Below are positions 7,408 to 17,015 of a DNA stretch of 33,982 bases, one piece after another. A program made the translations under genes and the position numbers. Each line of letters opens with the position of its first letter. Position 1 is the first letter of the stretch. The notes under the pieces are model-generated. The model saw nothing but the letters and a program-made list of their open reading frames with translations. It was not told the origin of the DNA and did not search any database. The DNA comes from Desulfomicrobiaceae bacterium (GTDB taxonomy: Bacteria; Desulfobacterota; Desulfovibrionia; Desulfovibrionales; Desulfomicrobiaceae): contig DPEO01000045.1 of NCBI GenBank assembly GCA_003530935.1, forward strand, positions 1 to 33,982. Reading direction: 5' to 3'.

Positions 7408-10400
7408 GCCTCTTCTTCGACCCCCAAGACCACGCCCTCCTGGAACTGGTGGAGGACGTCCTCTCCCGAGCGAGCCGACCACGGAGCCTCTCCTCCCTCA
7501 TGGCGCCAGCCCTGCATCCCCACGGCATCAAAGAGCTGGCCGCGCCCCGGGGACTGCGCATCGCCTACGCCGTGGCCAGCCTCTTGGGGTCCCTTGCCGG
7601 AGACAAGGCGCCGGAGCGTCTGGCGGCCCTCACCATGCTCCGTGATGAAGTGCTCCTCACCGCGGACGTGCGCCTGCCCCGCAATACCGCCCGGGTGCTC
7701 ATGCAGATCATGAAAGATCTCATCCGCCACCGGGGCGATACCGCCACCCAATTGCGTCTTGCCCATGCCTTCCGGGCCGTGTCCACCGGTCGTCCTCGGG
7801 AAGTGCAGCGGGCCCTTGCCCGCTACCATCTCCTCGAGATGCCCGAAGACTGGAATCAAGTCGCCTTCGACGACCACGTGCACGACGCCAACACCAAAGG
7901 CCGCAAAACGCCGACGCACCTGGTCATGGACGCGTGGATCAAGGGAATCCGCCACCTCACGGTAGTGTATTACAATTTCGTGGCCCCAGAAGTGGCTGAA
8001 GAGCTCCTGCAGGCCGCCGCCATTTTGGGCATGACGGTACGCATCGGCATCGAGGTCCGCGCCCGCTTCCGCGATCTCTACGCCCGCTTCACCTGGGAGC
8101 CCTTCCAATCGCCGGATCCCGAATCCTTCCGTCGTTTTCTCGCCGCCCCCGCCGTGCAGTCCTTCATGGAAGCCGGCCGCCAGGTCTCCCTCTACCACCA
8201 GCGCTACGTGTTTGGCGCCCTCGATGCGTACAACACCACGCATCGCAAAGCCATCGGCGAAGTCATCGGCCTGACCCCTCCCGCCATATCCCAGGAGCAC
8301 TTTCTCCAATTCGTCGGCGAAGGGCAGCCGTCGCTGCTGCACCTGGCCCGCTGCATCGAAATCAGCCTGTATGAAGCTGCGGCCGCGCAGCCGTCTGCCC
8401 AGAGACATGCCCGTGTCCCCTTGGAAGAGGTAGATCCCGAATATCTCATCCATCATTATCTCCAGCCCTGCCGCAATCCGCACCTCCACGATCCCACGCA
8501 ACCGTCCGACGACCCGGAAGTACCGGAGCTCTTGCAGCGCTCCCCCAAAGAACTCTTGGAGAACCTCGCCGAGCTCCAACCTGCATCGCGCTTTGTCCTC
8601 AACCCAAGCAACCTGTCGGTCGCCGACGTGCTGGAGATCATCGCCCAATGCGAAGGGCTGGTCACGGACATGGAAATCTACAGCCTCAAGACTCTGGCCG
8701 GCGGACGGCCGGTGGACGAGTCCTGCGCCGAGGCCGTGGACATCACCAGTCCGCAGCGCGTCTCTCAGCGCTTGGCGGAACTCCAGCAGGCCCTGGGGGA
8801 CGAACACATCATCGCGCTCAAGCGGGTGGTGCGCGGCATCGTCTGGGACTATCATCAGGAGCGTGAAGCCGCTTCCCGACGCGTTTCCCAGGCAGATACC
8901 GACGCCGAGCGCAAAACGCTCGAGGCCGAGCTCGCGGCCATGACCAGGCGCTGTGAGGACTTGCTTGCGATTTTGGAGCATCTGCCCGCCCTCCATCAGG
9001 CATACGCCGGCCGCCCCATGGGCGTGCGCATAGGCAGCAGTTCCACCGGACAATCACGACGCTTCTACGGCATGGGGTTGGCGGTGGCCGAAACCTTGCC
9101 CGCGCGCGCCCAAGCCGCCATCCATGACCCCCGAAATCCCCAGCGGCTCCGGCTTCCTTTGCGGGCCCACCTGGTGCGCCACCTGCGCCAGCCCGTGGGA
9201 TACGGCAAGCTTTCCTGGGCAGCGCGTCTTTTGGGACTGCTTCCGCCGCCGTCCCTTTCGTGGGAGGTGGAACGCTTGGCGTGGAGCGACACCCCCGGCA
9301 ACGTGGTGACCTTGGGCGGCCTGGGGGGCGGCAGAGAGCCCGAAGTCCCCATGCAGGGGCGTTGGGATTCCTTGAATTCCCACCTGAAAAACATCCTCAA
9401 GGTATGCATCGGCTTTATCCCCGCTTTCTTCACCTTTGCCCTTACCAAGGACTGGTGGGTGCTCGCCTACGGCGGCGCATTCATCTGGTTTGCCATCACC
9501 GGGGTGCGCAACGTGGTACAGACCGTACTCGGCGGCGGCGGACTCAAGCGCCCAAGCGAACTGCCCTGGCGATCGCTCATCAGCGCCAACCGCATTGCAG
9601 ACTCCCTGCTCTTTACCGGTTTTTCCGTGCCGCTCCTCGATTACCTCGTCAAAACCCTGCTGCTCCACCATGGTCTGGGCATCACGGTGGCCAGCCACCC
9701 CATACTCCTCTATGCCATCATGGCCGCGGCCAACGGGCTGTATATCTTTTCCCACAATCTGTGGCGGGGCCTGCCCCGATCTGCAGCCATAGGCAACCTC
9801 TTCCGTTCCATTCTCTCCATCCCTGTGGCGCTCCTGTACAATAGTATCGCGGAAGGCGTCCTCCTCGCTACAGGCACCGCCGACCCCGACACCATCCTCC
9901 AGGCCGCAGCCGCCATCCTCTCCAAGCTCGCCTCCGACACCGTCGCCGGTGGCATCGAGGGGCTGGCCGACCGCAACGCCAACATCGCCATGCGCCTGCG
10001 GGACTACCGCACCAAGTTCACCATGCTCTTCAATACCTTCGCCCGACTGGACGCCCTCTTTCCCGAAGAAGACGTGCTCGAGATGCTCCAAACGCCCAAG
10101 GCAGTCCTCGACACGCTCAATCTCGAGGCGCAGGAACTCGAGCAGGCGCTCATCGTCAACGCCTTGGACCTCATGTACTTCTGGTACTACCAGCCCCGGG
10201 CGAGAAGCGCCTTGCGGCAGATGGCGCGCACCATGACGCAGGAAGAGTGGCTGATCTTCTTCCGTTCCCAATTGGTACTCAAACGGTTTCGGGAAATCAG
10301 CCGTATGCTCGTGGACGGCCTGGTGGGGAAGAATTTTTCCAAAGCCCTGGCCTTTTATCTGGACCGGTATGAATCTTACCTGCGGGACATGGAACGACTC

Positions 10401-10445
10401 GGCGCGTGGCGCCGCCTGCATGCTCCGGCACGGGACAGCGCATAG
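7404..10445 (+). CDS. Unknown 1013-residue protein: HxH (PHP-like) region plus C-terminal membrane domain
   Basis: I do not recognise a characterised family. The N-terminal ~150 residues are helical. Around residues 156-161 the sequence DDHVHD (His158, His160), followed by TPTHLVMDAWIKGIRHLTVV and later IGIEVRAR, has the spacing of a PHP-type metal-dependent phosphoesterase (DxHxH, then A-x-G and G-x-E). The usual TDH motif is replaced by YYN. FVLNPSNLSVADVLEII (about 395-411) may belong to the same fold. A charged, helical stretch covers about 470-560. Membrane helices occupy about 665-705 and 730-830 (FIPAFFTFALTK, FSVPLLDYLVKTLLL, PILLYAIMAAANGLYIF), and a helical tail ends the protein. 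It starts on the receiver's stop (ATGA) and is followed after 8 bp by the dikinase-like gene. PHP homology is inference; the gene is certain. Confidence 0.85.
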   Translation: MSLFFDPQDHALLELVEDVLSRASRPRSLSSLMAPALHPHGIKELAAPRGLRIAYAVASLLGSLAGDKAPERLAALTMLRDEVLLTADVRLPRNTARVLMQIMKDLIRHRGDTATQLRLAHAFRAVSTGRPREVQRALARYHLLEMPEDWNQVAFDDHVHDANTKGRKTPTHLVMDAWIKGIRHLTVVYYNFVAPEVAEELLQAAAILGMTVRIGIEVRARFRDLYARFTWEPFQSPDPESFRRFLAAPAVQSFMEAGRQVSLYHQRYVFGALDAYNTTHRKAIGEVIGLTPPAISQEHFLQFVGEGQPSLLHLARCIEISLYEAAAAQPSAQRHARVPLEEVDPEYLIHHYLQPCRNPHLHDPTQPSDDPEVPELLQRSPKELLENLAELQPASRFVLNPSNLSVADVLEIIAQCEGLVTDMEIYSLKTLAGGRPVDESCAEAVDITSPQRVSQRLAELQQALGDEHIIALKRVVRGIVWDYHQEREAASRRVSQADTDAERKTLEAELAAMTRRCEDLLAILEHLPALHQAYAGRPMGVRIGSSSTGQSRRFYGMGLAVAETLPARAQAAIHDPRNPQRLRLPLRAHLVRHLRQPVGYGKLSWAARLLGLLPPPSLSWEVERLAWSDTPGNVVTLGGLGGGREPEVPMQGRWDSLNSHLKNILKVCIGFIPAFFTFALTKDWWVLAYGGAFIWFAITGVRNVVQTVLGGGGLKRPSELPWRSLISANRIADSLLFTGFSVPLLDYLVKTLLLHHGLGITVASHPILLYAIMAAANGLYIFSHNLWRGLPRSAAIGNLFRSILSIPVALLYNSIAEGVLLATGTADPDTILQAAAAILSKLASDTVAGGIEGLADRNANIAMRLRDYRTKFTMLFNTFARLDALFPEEDVLEMLQTPKAVLDTLNLEAQELEQALIVNALDLMYFWYYQPRARSALRQMARTMTQEEWLIFFRSQLVLKRFREISRMLVDGLVGKNFSKALAFYLDRYESYLRDMERLGAWRRLHAPARDSA

Positions 10446-10453
10446 GAGCTGCC

Positions 10454-13105
10454 ATGGGCATTATACGCGCCATCCAAAGCCTTCTTAGCCGGACCCCACC
10501 GCCTTTGCCTGCGGCCGACGCCGAGGATCAGGAAGCCATCTTCCGGGCTCGCTACGAAAACTTCCAGCGCCTGCTTGCCGCCAACAACGCCAGTCTCGAC
10601 CTCATGGCCGCCCTGGAGGCCGCCCTGCACGGCGAGCGCCATTTCGGCATGTATTTTCTGCGCTCCACGGTGACGGCCCTACTCACCAAGGTCTACAGCA
10701 TGGTGGAGCGCCTGCGCGCCCTGGCCCCAGAACGCTACCCCGACCTCCCACCCGCCTTCCACGCCGTTGCCGAAGAGATCCGCACCCGCTTGGCCCCCCG
10801 GAAGGTGGTGGGCACTTCGGCCTTGGTCCTTGATCTCCACGAACTTTCCGCCGCCATGGCCGACGACGTAGGCGCCAAGATGGCCCACTTGGGAGAACTT
10901 CGGCGTCTCAGCATCCCGGTGCCCGACGGCTTTGCCATTACCGCTGCGGCCTGCCAGACGTTTTTCCGGCATAACGGCCTGGGCGAAGAAATCGCCTGCA
11001 TGGTCCAGTCCCACGCCATGGGTGGCGCCCTCTTTGACGTGGAAGCCACCAGCAAGACACCGGCATTCTCCATTTTGGACATCTGCACGCGCATCCAGGC
11101 CAAAATCCTCGACGCGCCGGTTCCGGAAGAAGTCCAGCAGGCCATCTTCGATGGATACGCCCGCCTCAAGGCGCGGCTGGGATACGCCCCACGCGTGGCC
11201 CTGCGTTCCAGCGCTGTGGGCGAAGACGCCGCCGGAGCCAGCTTCGCAGGTCAGCACCGCTCGCTCTTGAACTTGACGGAAGAAAGCCTCCTGGACGCCT
11301 ACAAAGAAATCCTCGCCAGCAAGTATTCACCCCATGCCACGGTATACCGACATCGTAAGGGGATCCGCGAAGACGAGGTCTTCATGGCCGTGGGCTGTCT
11401 CGTCATGGTGGACGCTGCGGCCGGCGGCGTGGCCTATTCTCGCAGCCCGGTGGATCCCCACAACACCCACGTGCACATCACCGCGGCCCTGGGTGCCGCC
11501 AAGGGCGTCGTGGACGGCAGTGCGCCCACGGATCAGTACCAGGTGACGCGGGAAGACCCGCCTCGTCTTGCGGTCAGGGACATCGCGGAAAAATCCTGGC
11601 GCATCGTCCAAGCAGCCACCGAAGGCGTGCGCAGAGAGGCGGTGGAGGAAAGCGCCCGCACCCGCCCCTGCCTTACCGACTCGCAAGCCATAGAACTCGC
11701 CCGCATGGTGCTTTTCCTGGAGGACCATTACGGCACGGCCCAAGATGTGGAATGGGTGCTCACCCCCACCAACGAACTTGTCGTCCTCCAGGCCCGTCCC
11801 TTGGAAATCCGGGCCGAGGCGACGCAACCCGATACCGTGTCGCCAGCAGCCATCACGACTCCTGCGCGCATCTGCGGCGGCCAGACCGTAAGTCCCGGAG
11901 CGGGATGCGGTCCGGTGCACATCCTCCGCAACAACGTGGACATGCTCACCGTCCCCCAGGGCGCCGTACTGGTGTGTGCGGACGCGCTGCCCAAATGGGC
12001 GGCCGTACTCCCCCAGGCCAGCGCCGTGGTGAGCGAGCGCGGCAGCACCGCCGGGCACCTGGGCACCGTGGCACGGGAGTTCCGCATCCCGGCCCTCTTT
12101 GGCGTCCCGGAAGCGACGGCCTTACTCGCCCCAGGGGAAATCGTGACGGTCGATGCCTCCACCACCTGCATCTACCCAGGCCGTGTGGAAGCCCTGCTTG
12201 CCCAAAAACCCGCCCCGCCGCCTCTGGCAGGCTCTCCCGTGTACCAAACCCTAGAGCGACTGGCCGAGGTCATTTTGCCCCTCACCCTCACCGACCCGGA
12301 CAGCCCGCGGTTTCGGGCCAAGAACTGCACCACCCTCCACGATATCACCCGTTTTTGTCACGAAAAGGCCGTTACCGAGATGTTCGCCTTTGGTCGGGAT
12401 CATCCCTTTTCGCCGCGGGCAAGCAAACAGCTCAAAACCGTGGTCCCCATGCAGTGGTGGGTGCTCAACCTCGATGACGGCTTTACCCGAGAGGTCACAG
12501 GACGTTATGTGGATCTGGCCTCCATCGCCAGCATCCCCATGCTTGCCCTATGGCGGGGAATCGTGGCCTTTCCCTGGGAAGGGCCACCGAGCCTCGATGG
12601 CCGCGGCTTCATGTCCGTCCTTTTCCAAAGCGCCACCAACCCCAACCTGGAGCCCGGGGCCGCCTCCCAATACGCCACCAAGAACTATTTCGTCATCGCC
12701 CGGCATTTTTGCTCCATGCAATGCCGCTTCGGCTACCACTTCACGTCCGTGGAGACCATGGCCGGCCCCCGGCCGCGGGAAAACTACATCCGCTTCCAAT
12801 TCAAAGGCGGGGCTGCCGACGAAACCCGCCGCGCCCGCCGCGCCCGGCTGGTGGCAGAACTCCTCGACGCCTTCCACTTCCAAACCCAGGTGCGCGGCGA
12901 CAATCTCGCGGCGCGCATGGACGACTGCGAGGCGGCGTTCATCGAAAAGCATTTGGAACTGCTCGGACATCTCATCATGCACACCCGACAGTTGGACATG
13001 ATCATGGCCCAAGAAGACCTGGTCGCGGCCTACCGCGAGCGACTTCTTGCGCAAATGCGCTGGCTCTACGAACAGCCTTTGCCCACCCCTGTTTCCAGCG
13101 CCTAA
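10454..13105 (+). CDS. PEP synthase-like dikinase lacking the PEP/pyruvate barrel
   Basis: An 883-residue protein. Residues ~1-135 are helical and unrecognised. Residues ~140-450 match the ATP-binding half of PEP synthase/PPDK: KMAHLGELRRLSIPVPDGF, the VALRSSAVGEDAAGASFAGQ loop, and VEWVLT followed by LVVLQARPLE. Residues ~475-590 match the swivelling phospho-histidine domain, SERGSTAGHLGTVAREFRIP with the catalytic His at 535. The ~290 residues after this contain none of the PEP/pyruvate TIM-barrel motifs I know, but an unrelated Trp/His/Cys-bearing region (MQWWVLNLDDGF, FCSMQCRFGYHFTSVETMAG). By analogy with rifampicin phosphotransferase and glucan water dikinase, it may transfer an ATP phosphate through His535 to an unknown acceptor. 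The start has GGAG 5 nt upstream. It should not be called ppsA. Confidence 0.88.
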   Translation: MGIIRAIQSLLSRTPPPLPAADAEDQEAIFRARYENFQRLLAANNASLDLMAALEAALHGERHFGMYFLRSTVTALLTKVYSMVERLRALAPERYPDLPPAFHAVAEEIRTRLAPRKVVGTSALVLDLHELSAAMADDVGAKMAHLGELRRLSIPVPDGFAITAAACQTFFRHNGLGEEIACMVQSHAMGGALFDVEATSKTPAFSILDICTRIQAKILDAPVPEEVQQAIFDGYARLKARLGYAPRVALRSSAVGEDAAGASFAGQHRSLLNLTEESLLDAYKEILASKYSPHATVYRHRKGIREDEVFMAVGCLVMVDAAAGGVAYSRSPVDPHNTHVHITAALGAAKGVVDGSAPTDQYQVTREDPPRLAVRDIAEKSWRIVQAATEGVRREAVEESARTRPCLTDSQAIELARMVLFLEDHYGTAQDVEWVLTPTNELVVLQARPLEIRAEATQPDTVSPAAITTPARICGGQTVSPGAGCGPVHILRNNVDMLTVPQGAVLVCADALPKWAAVLPQASAVVSERGSTAGHLGTVAREFRIPALFGVPEATALLAPGEIVTVDASTTCIYPGRVEALLAQKPAPPPLAGSPVYQTLERLAEVILPLTLTDPDSPRFRAKNCTTLHDITRFCHEKAVTEMFAFGRDHPFSPRASKQLKTVVPMQWWVLNLDDGFTREVTGRYVDLASIASIPMLALWRGIVAFPWEGPPSLDGRGFMSVLFQSATNPNLEPGAASQYATKNYFVIARHFCSMQCRFGYHFTSVETMAGPRPRENYIRFQFKGGAADETRRARRARLVAELLDAFHFQTQVRGDNLAARMDDCEAAFIEKHLELLGHLIMHTRQLDMIMAQEDLVAAYRERLLAQMRWLYEQPLPTPVSSA

Positions 13106-13141
13106 CCCGAAAAACCACCGCACCACACTTGGAGAACCACC

Positions 13142-13327
13142 ATGCACGACGAACACCGTGACGCCCCCCGACAAATCCTGTTGCGCGGGGTCCTCGTAGG
13201 CGGCGCCCTGGGGATGATCGCCCGCTGGTTCGGCTATGAGCCGGCCAAGGCCTTTTTCCTGGCCGTCATCTGCGGACTTCTCGCCGCAGGGACCCGCATT
13301 GCGCTTTTGCGACGCCGGAAAAAATAA
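13142..13327 (+). CDS. Small two-helix membrane protein (61 aa)
   Basis: A short protein with a charged N-terminus (MHDEHRDAPRQILLRG), two hydrophobic segments (VLVGGALGMIARWFGY and AFFLAVICGLLAAGTRIAL) and a basic end, LLRRRKK, which predicts a cytoplasmic C-terminus. A Shine-Dalgarno (TTGGAG) precedes the ATG. It lies 36 bp after the dikinase-like gene in the same direction, so it probably shares the transcript. No family is recognised. Length, RBS and hydrophobicity support a real gene. Confidence 0.65.
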   Translation: MHDEHRDAPRQILLRGVLVGGALGMIARWFGYEPAKAFFLAVICGLLAAGTRIALLRRRKK

Positions 13328-13417
13328 CCTTCCTTCCCCTCGGATTCACAAAAGACTTGTTTTTTCCGCCGGGTTGCGGCAACAGTGCGGGCATTCCGTA
13401 CGCATCAGGAGGCGCCT

Positions 13418-15735
13418 ATGTTTCGAAAGTTCTCCTTTCAGATCAAACTCCAAAGCGTCGTAGGCGTGCTCATGCTGGCCGCCGTAGTCGTATCGTCCTC
13501 CATTATCTTCGTACATGTGCGCGACGGGGCCGTGCGCCTCGGCAAGGCCATGTCGCAAAACATGGTAGACCAACTCGCAGGCGCCATCCGCCTCTATACC
13601 GAAAGCACCCGCGTCCGCCTCAAGGCCACTTCCGATGCAGCCCAGCTCCTGATTGAACCCAGCGAAGTTGGTCCGGGCTACGATTCCGCTTTTCTCGTGG
13701 CAGACCGCATCCGTCTCCAATACGATACGCTCGCCAGTATCTACGCCCGCACCCCATCAGGATTTGTTCTGGTCTCCACCAATCGTGAAGTGCAGGGGAA
13801 ACGACCTGTGGGGGAAGCCCTTGCCAATGCCCACGCCGCCAAATCCCTTGCCGATGGGCGCCCAGTGGAGGGCGAAGAAGTCATCGACGGCATGCTGCGC
13901 CTCGTGGAATACCGCCCCATCTTCTGGGAAGGCCGAGTGGTGGGGGCGCTTCTGACCGCCAAGCGGGTCCTCACCCCAGAACTCGTCCACCTCCTCGAAC
14001 AAACGAGCATCCAGGGAAAAGGGTATGCTTTGATTATCGATGCCCAAGGCATCCTCGTGCACCATCCCCGCAAGGAGCTTGTGGGCCGCCCTGCGGCAGA
14101 ATCCATCCCAGCGGCCCCCCAACTCCTTGCTGCGCAAGACGGCATCGTGGAATATAGCTGGGATGGGGAAACGAAGATCGCGGGCAAACGCTCCGTGCCC
14201 GCCATTGGTTGGAATATTTTCTTCACCATGACTGCGGCCGAGACCTTGCACGGACTCGATCATGAGATCCTGAGGTCTGCAGGCATGGGTATGGCGGCAG
14301 CCGCCCTCCTCGCCTTTGGCACCCTGCTTGTCCTCGTCCCCCTGCTCCTTGCCCCTATCCGGCGCATGGCGGCGGCGGCCAAAGATATCGCCAGCGGCCA
14401 CTATGACGTGCACATCGATTACAGCGCCCGGGACGCCATCGGCGCCACTGCCGAGGCCATCCACCATATGGCGGCCACTATCAAGGAGCGCATGGGCTTT
14501 ACCCAAGGAGTGATCGAGTCCATCAAAATACCGAACGTCATCTGTGGTCCCGATGCCACGGTCGTACGCTGCAACCAAGCCATGCTCGACGTTTTAGAAA
14601 TCCCAGGCGCCCCTGAAGACTGGGAGGGCAAAGACGTCAATCGCCTCATCTTCGGCGATGCGCCCGGAGAGAGCGTTGCCGCGCAGGTGGCCAGGGATCG
14701 CCAGGCGCGCTTGGGTGTAGAGCGGACGTTTACCACTCGCACCGGGAAAACCATCCACGTGCGCATCGACTGCACTCCCCTGTTCGATCTCGACGGCAAT
14801 TTTTTGGGCTCCTCCTCCATCTGGATGGACCTCACGGACATCGTTCGGGCCAAGGAAGCCATCGAGGCGAGCCAAAAGCGGCTGCTGGCCGTGGCAGGAC
14901 AAGTGGATTCCCTGACCCAGCACATATCGCCACCGCCACCGACGAGCTGGCCGCCCAGGTGGAACAAGTCTCACGCGGAACCGATGTGCAGCGCGACCGT
15001 ACCGCGGCGACAGCCACAGCCATGGAAGAGATGAACGCCACGGTGCTCGAAGTGGCCAAACACGCAGCCGAAGCCGTGCGCGGCTCGCAAGAGGTGCAGG
15101 AGAAAAGCCACGAGGGCAACCAGGCCGTGGAACGGGTTATCGAGGCCATGGCGGCAGTCCGCGAAAGAGCATCGGTCCTCGCCCAAGAGATCAACGCCCT
15201 CGGCTCCAAGGCTGCGGACATCCGCTCCATTGTGGACGTCATCGCCGACATCGCCGATCAAACCAATTTGCTTGCCCTCAACGCCGCCATCGAGGCGGCC
15301 CGGGCCGGAGACGCGGGCCGAGGCTTTGCCGTGGTGGCCGACGAAGTCCGCAAGCTCGCCGAGCGCACTATGGCGGCCACCGGTCAGGTCACCCAATCCA
15401 TCGAGGCCATCACCAGCGGAGTTGGCCACACCGTCCACAGCATGGCCCAGGTGTCCCAGGCGGTCGATACCGCCAACCAGCTCGCAGCACAGGCGGGAGA
15501 AACCCTCATGGCCATTGCCCGCATCGCCGAATTGGCCATGAGCCAAATCACCTCCATCGCCACGGCTGCCGAAGAACAGTCCGCCACCTCGGAAGAGGTC
15601 AACCGCTCGGTGGCGGAGATTTCCACCATCGCCAGTGAAGCAGCCCAGGCCATGACCCAATCCGCGCAGGCCGTGAGCGACCTTGCGCAGCAGGTGGGGG
15701 CATTGCGCGAGCTCGTGGCATCCCTCAAGGCATAA
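13418..15735 (+). pseudogene. Methyl-accepting chemotaxis protein (Cache-HAMP-PAS-MCP), frameshifted
   Basis: A transmembrane chemoreceptor. The start at 13418 (MFRKFSFQIKLQS) has AGGAGG 5 nt upstream. There follow a first helix (about 11-32), a periplasmic Cache-type sensor (to about 285; VEYRPIFWEGRVVGALLTAK and YALIIDAQGILVHHP), a second helix (about 290-312) and a HAMP linker. A PAS domain covers about 370-480 (IESIKIPNVICGPDATVVRC). The frame breaks near 14925-14932; without a correction it ends at 15034. The MCP signalling domain continues in another frame from 14931 (ATATDELAAQVEQVSRG), with the hairpin tip IADQTNLLALNAAIEAARAG intact, to the stop at 15735. Adding one base restores about 772 residues. 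No C-terminal CheR-docking pentapeptide is present. The ligand is unknown. Confidence 0.85.
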
Positions 15736-15762
15736 CCTCAACCCGTGTTCCAAGGAGTTGTC

Positions 15763-16041
15763 ATGAACAAGAGCGATCTCATCCAAGCCCTGGCGGAGCG
15801 CGTGGGCATTACCCACGACGAGGCCACCATGACCGTGGAGACCTTTTTCGAGGCCGTCCGCGACGCCATGCTCCGCGGTGACCGTGTGGAACTCCGGGGA
15901 TTTGGCAGCTTCAAGATCAAACACTACGACGGATACACGGGCCGCAACCCCAAAACCGGCGAACCCGTGGAAGTACGCCCCAAACGCCTGCCCTTCTTCA
16001 AGGCGGGCAAAGGGCTGGTGGACGCGGTGAACGACCGATGA
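15763..16041 (+). CDS. HU/IHF-family histone-like DNA-binding protein
   Basis: A 92-residue DNA-bending protein. The N-terminal helical half (MNKSDLIQALAERVGITHDE) and the beta-arm signature GFGSFKIKHYDGYTGRNPKT followed by LPFFKAGKGL are diagnostic. VELRGFGSF and the RNPKTG arm resemble IHF beta as much as HU, so I do not assign a subunit name. It would act in nucleoid structure and as an architectural factor. The start at 15763 has AAGGAG 6 nt upstream. Its stop overlaps the next gene's start (ATGATG). Confidence 0.93.
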   Translation: MNKSDLIQALAERVGITHDEATMTVETFFEAVRDAMLRGDRVELRGFGSFKIKHYDGYTGRNPKTGEPVEVRPKRLPFFKAGKGLVDAVNDR

Positions 16042-16922
16042 TGCCTCCGGTCCCCACAGCAGTGCGTCGGGTGGCCGCCATCCATGACCTCTCCGGGTTT
16101 GGCGGCGGCTCTTTGGCAGCCGCCATTCCTATTTTATCGTCCATGGGATTCCAGGTTTGTGCCCTCCCCACGGCCCTGCTCTCCACCCATACCGGGGGGT
16201 TCACCGGCTTTCATTTTCGGGACCTCACCGATGACATGGCAGCCATCCTCGCCCATTGGCAGGAGTTGAAGCTCCGCTTTGCCGCCATCTACTCAGGATT
16301 TCTCGGATCCCCGGAACAAATCCGCATCGTCCAGGAAGCCTGCGCCACGGTGGGCAAAGACGCCCTCATCGTGGTGGATCCTGTGCTCGGAGACAACGGC
16401 GCCCTCTATCCTACCATGGACGATGCCATGGTTGCCGGCATGCGCAAGCTCGCTGCCCATGCCCATGTGATTACTCCCAACGTCACCGAGGCCGCACTGC
16501 TCCTTGGCGAACCCCTGGACATGGTTTCCGCCCTCCCCACACAGGTCATCAAGGACTGGGCAAGGCGCCTGGCGGCCACAGGTCCGTGCTGGGTGGTACT
16601 CACCGGACTTCCCGCCGCGGCCCCGGATCGCACCCAAACCGTGGCCTACGACCGCCGCACGGACAAATTCTGGCGCGTGGAATGTGACTACGTGCCCGCA
16701 AGCTACCCAGGCACCGGAGACATGTTCGCCAGCGTGCTCACCGGCGCCCTGCTCCAGGGCGATTCACTCCCCATTGCCCTGGACCGGGCAGTGCACTTCG
16801 TGGCCCTGGCCATTCGCGCCACTTTCGGGCATGGTGCCCCGGAGCGCGAAGGGGTGCTCCTTGAGCGCGTGCTCCCGAGCCTCGCCGCTCCGGTAAGCTT
16901 GAGCAGCTATCAGCTCCTCTAA
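16038..16922 (+). CDS. Pyridoxamine/pyridoxal kinase (PfkB/ribokinase-like superfamily)
   Basis: A 294-residue kinase predicted to phosphorylate pyridoxal or pyridoxamine in vitamin B6 salvage. The N-terminus AAIHDLSGFGGGSLAAAIPI followed by STHTGGF is the signature of the short pyridoxamine kinase group. Further motifs are YSGFLGSPEQ, VVDPVLGDNG, TPNVTEAALLLGE and the catalytic anion hole with general base Asp in GTGDMFASVLTGALL. The ATG at 16038 overlaps the HU-like stop by 4 bp, suggesting coupling. A second ATG at 16041 would remove one residue. The pairing with an HU gene has no obvious functional meaning. Confidence 0.88.
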   Translation: MMPPVPTAVRRVAAIHDLSGFGGGSLAAAIPILSSMGFQVCALPTALLSTHTGGFTGFHFRDLTDDMAAILAHWQELKLRFAAIYSGFLGSPEQIRIVQEACATVGKDALIVVDPVLGDNGALYPTMDDAMVAGMRKLAAHAHVITPNVTEAALLLGEPLDMVSALPTQVIKDWARRLAATGPCWVVLTGLPAAAPDRTQTVAYDRRTDKFWRVECDYVPASYPGTGDMFASVLTGALLQGDSLPIALDRAVHFVALAIRATFGHGAPEREGVLLERVLPSLAAPVSLSSYQLL

Positions 16923-17015
16923 GCCCCATCCACTGCCCGCTTGGCATCGCCCAAAAACAGCGATACGCACCGCACTTGCTGCCGGAACGCCACACGAACC
17001 TTAAGAACAACCATC

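Noticed and set aside
10454..13105. Annotation as phosphoenolpyruvate synthase (ppsA)
   Set aside because: The PEP/pyruvate-binding barrel motifs are not visible after the phospho-His domain.
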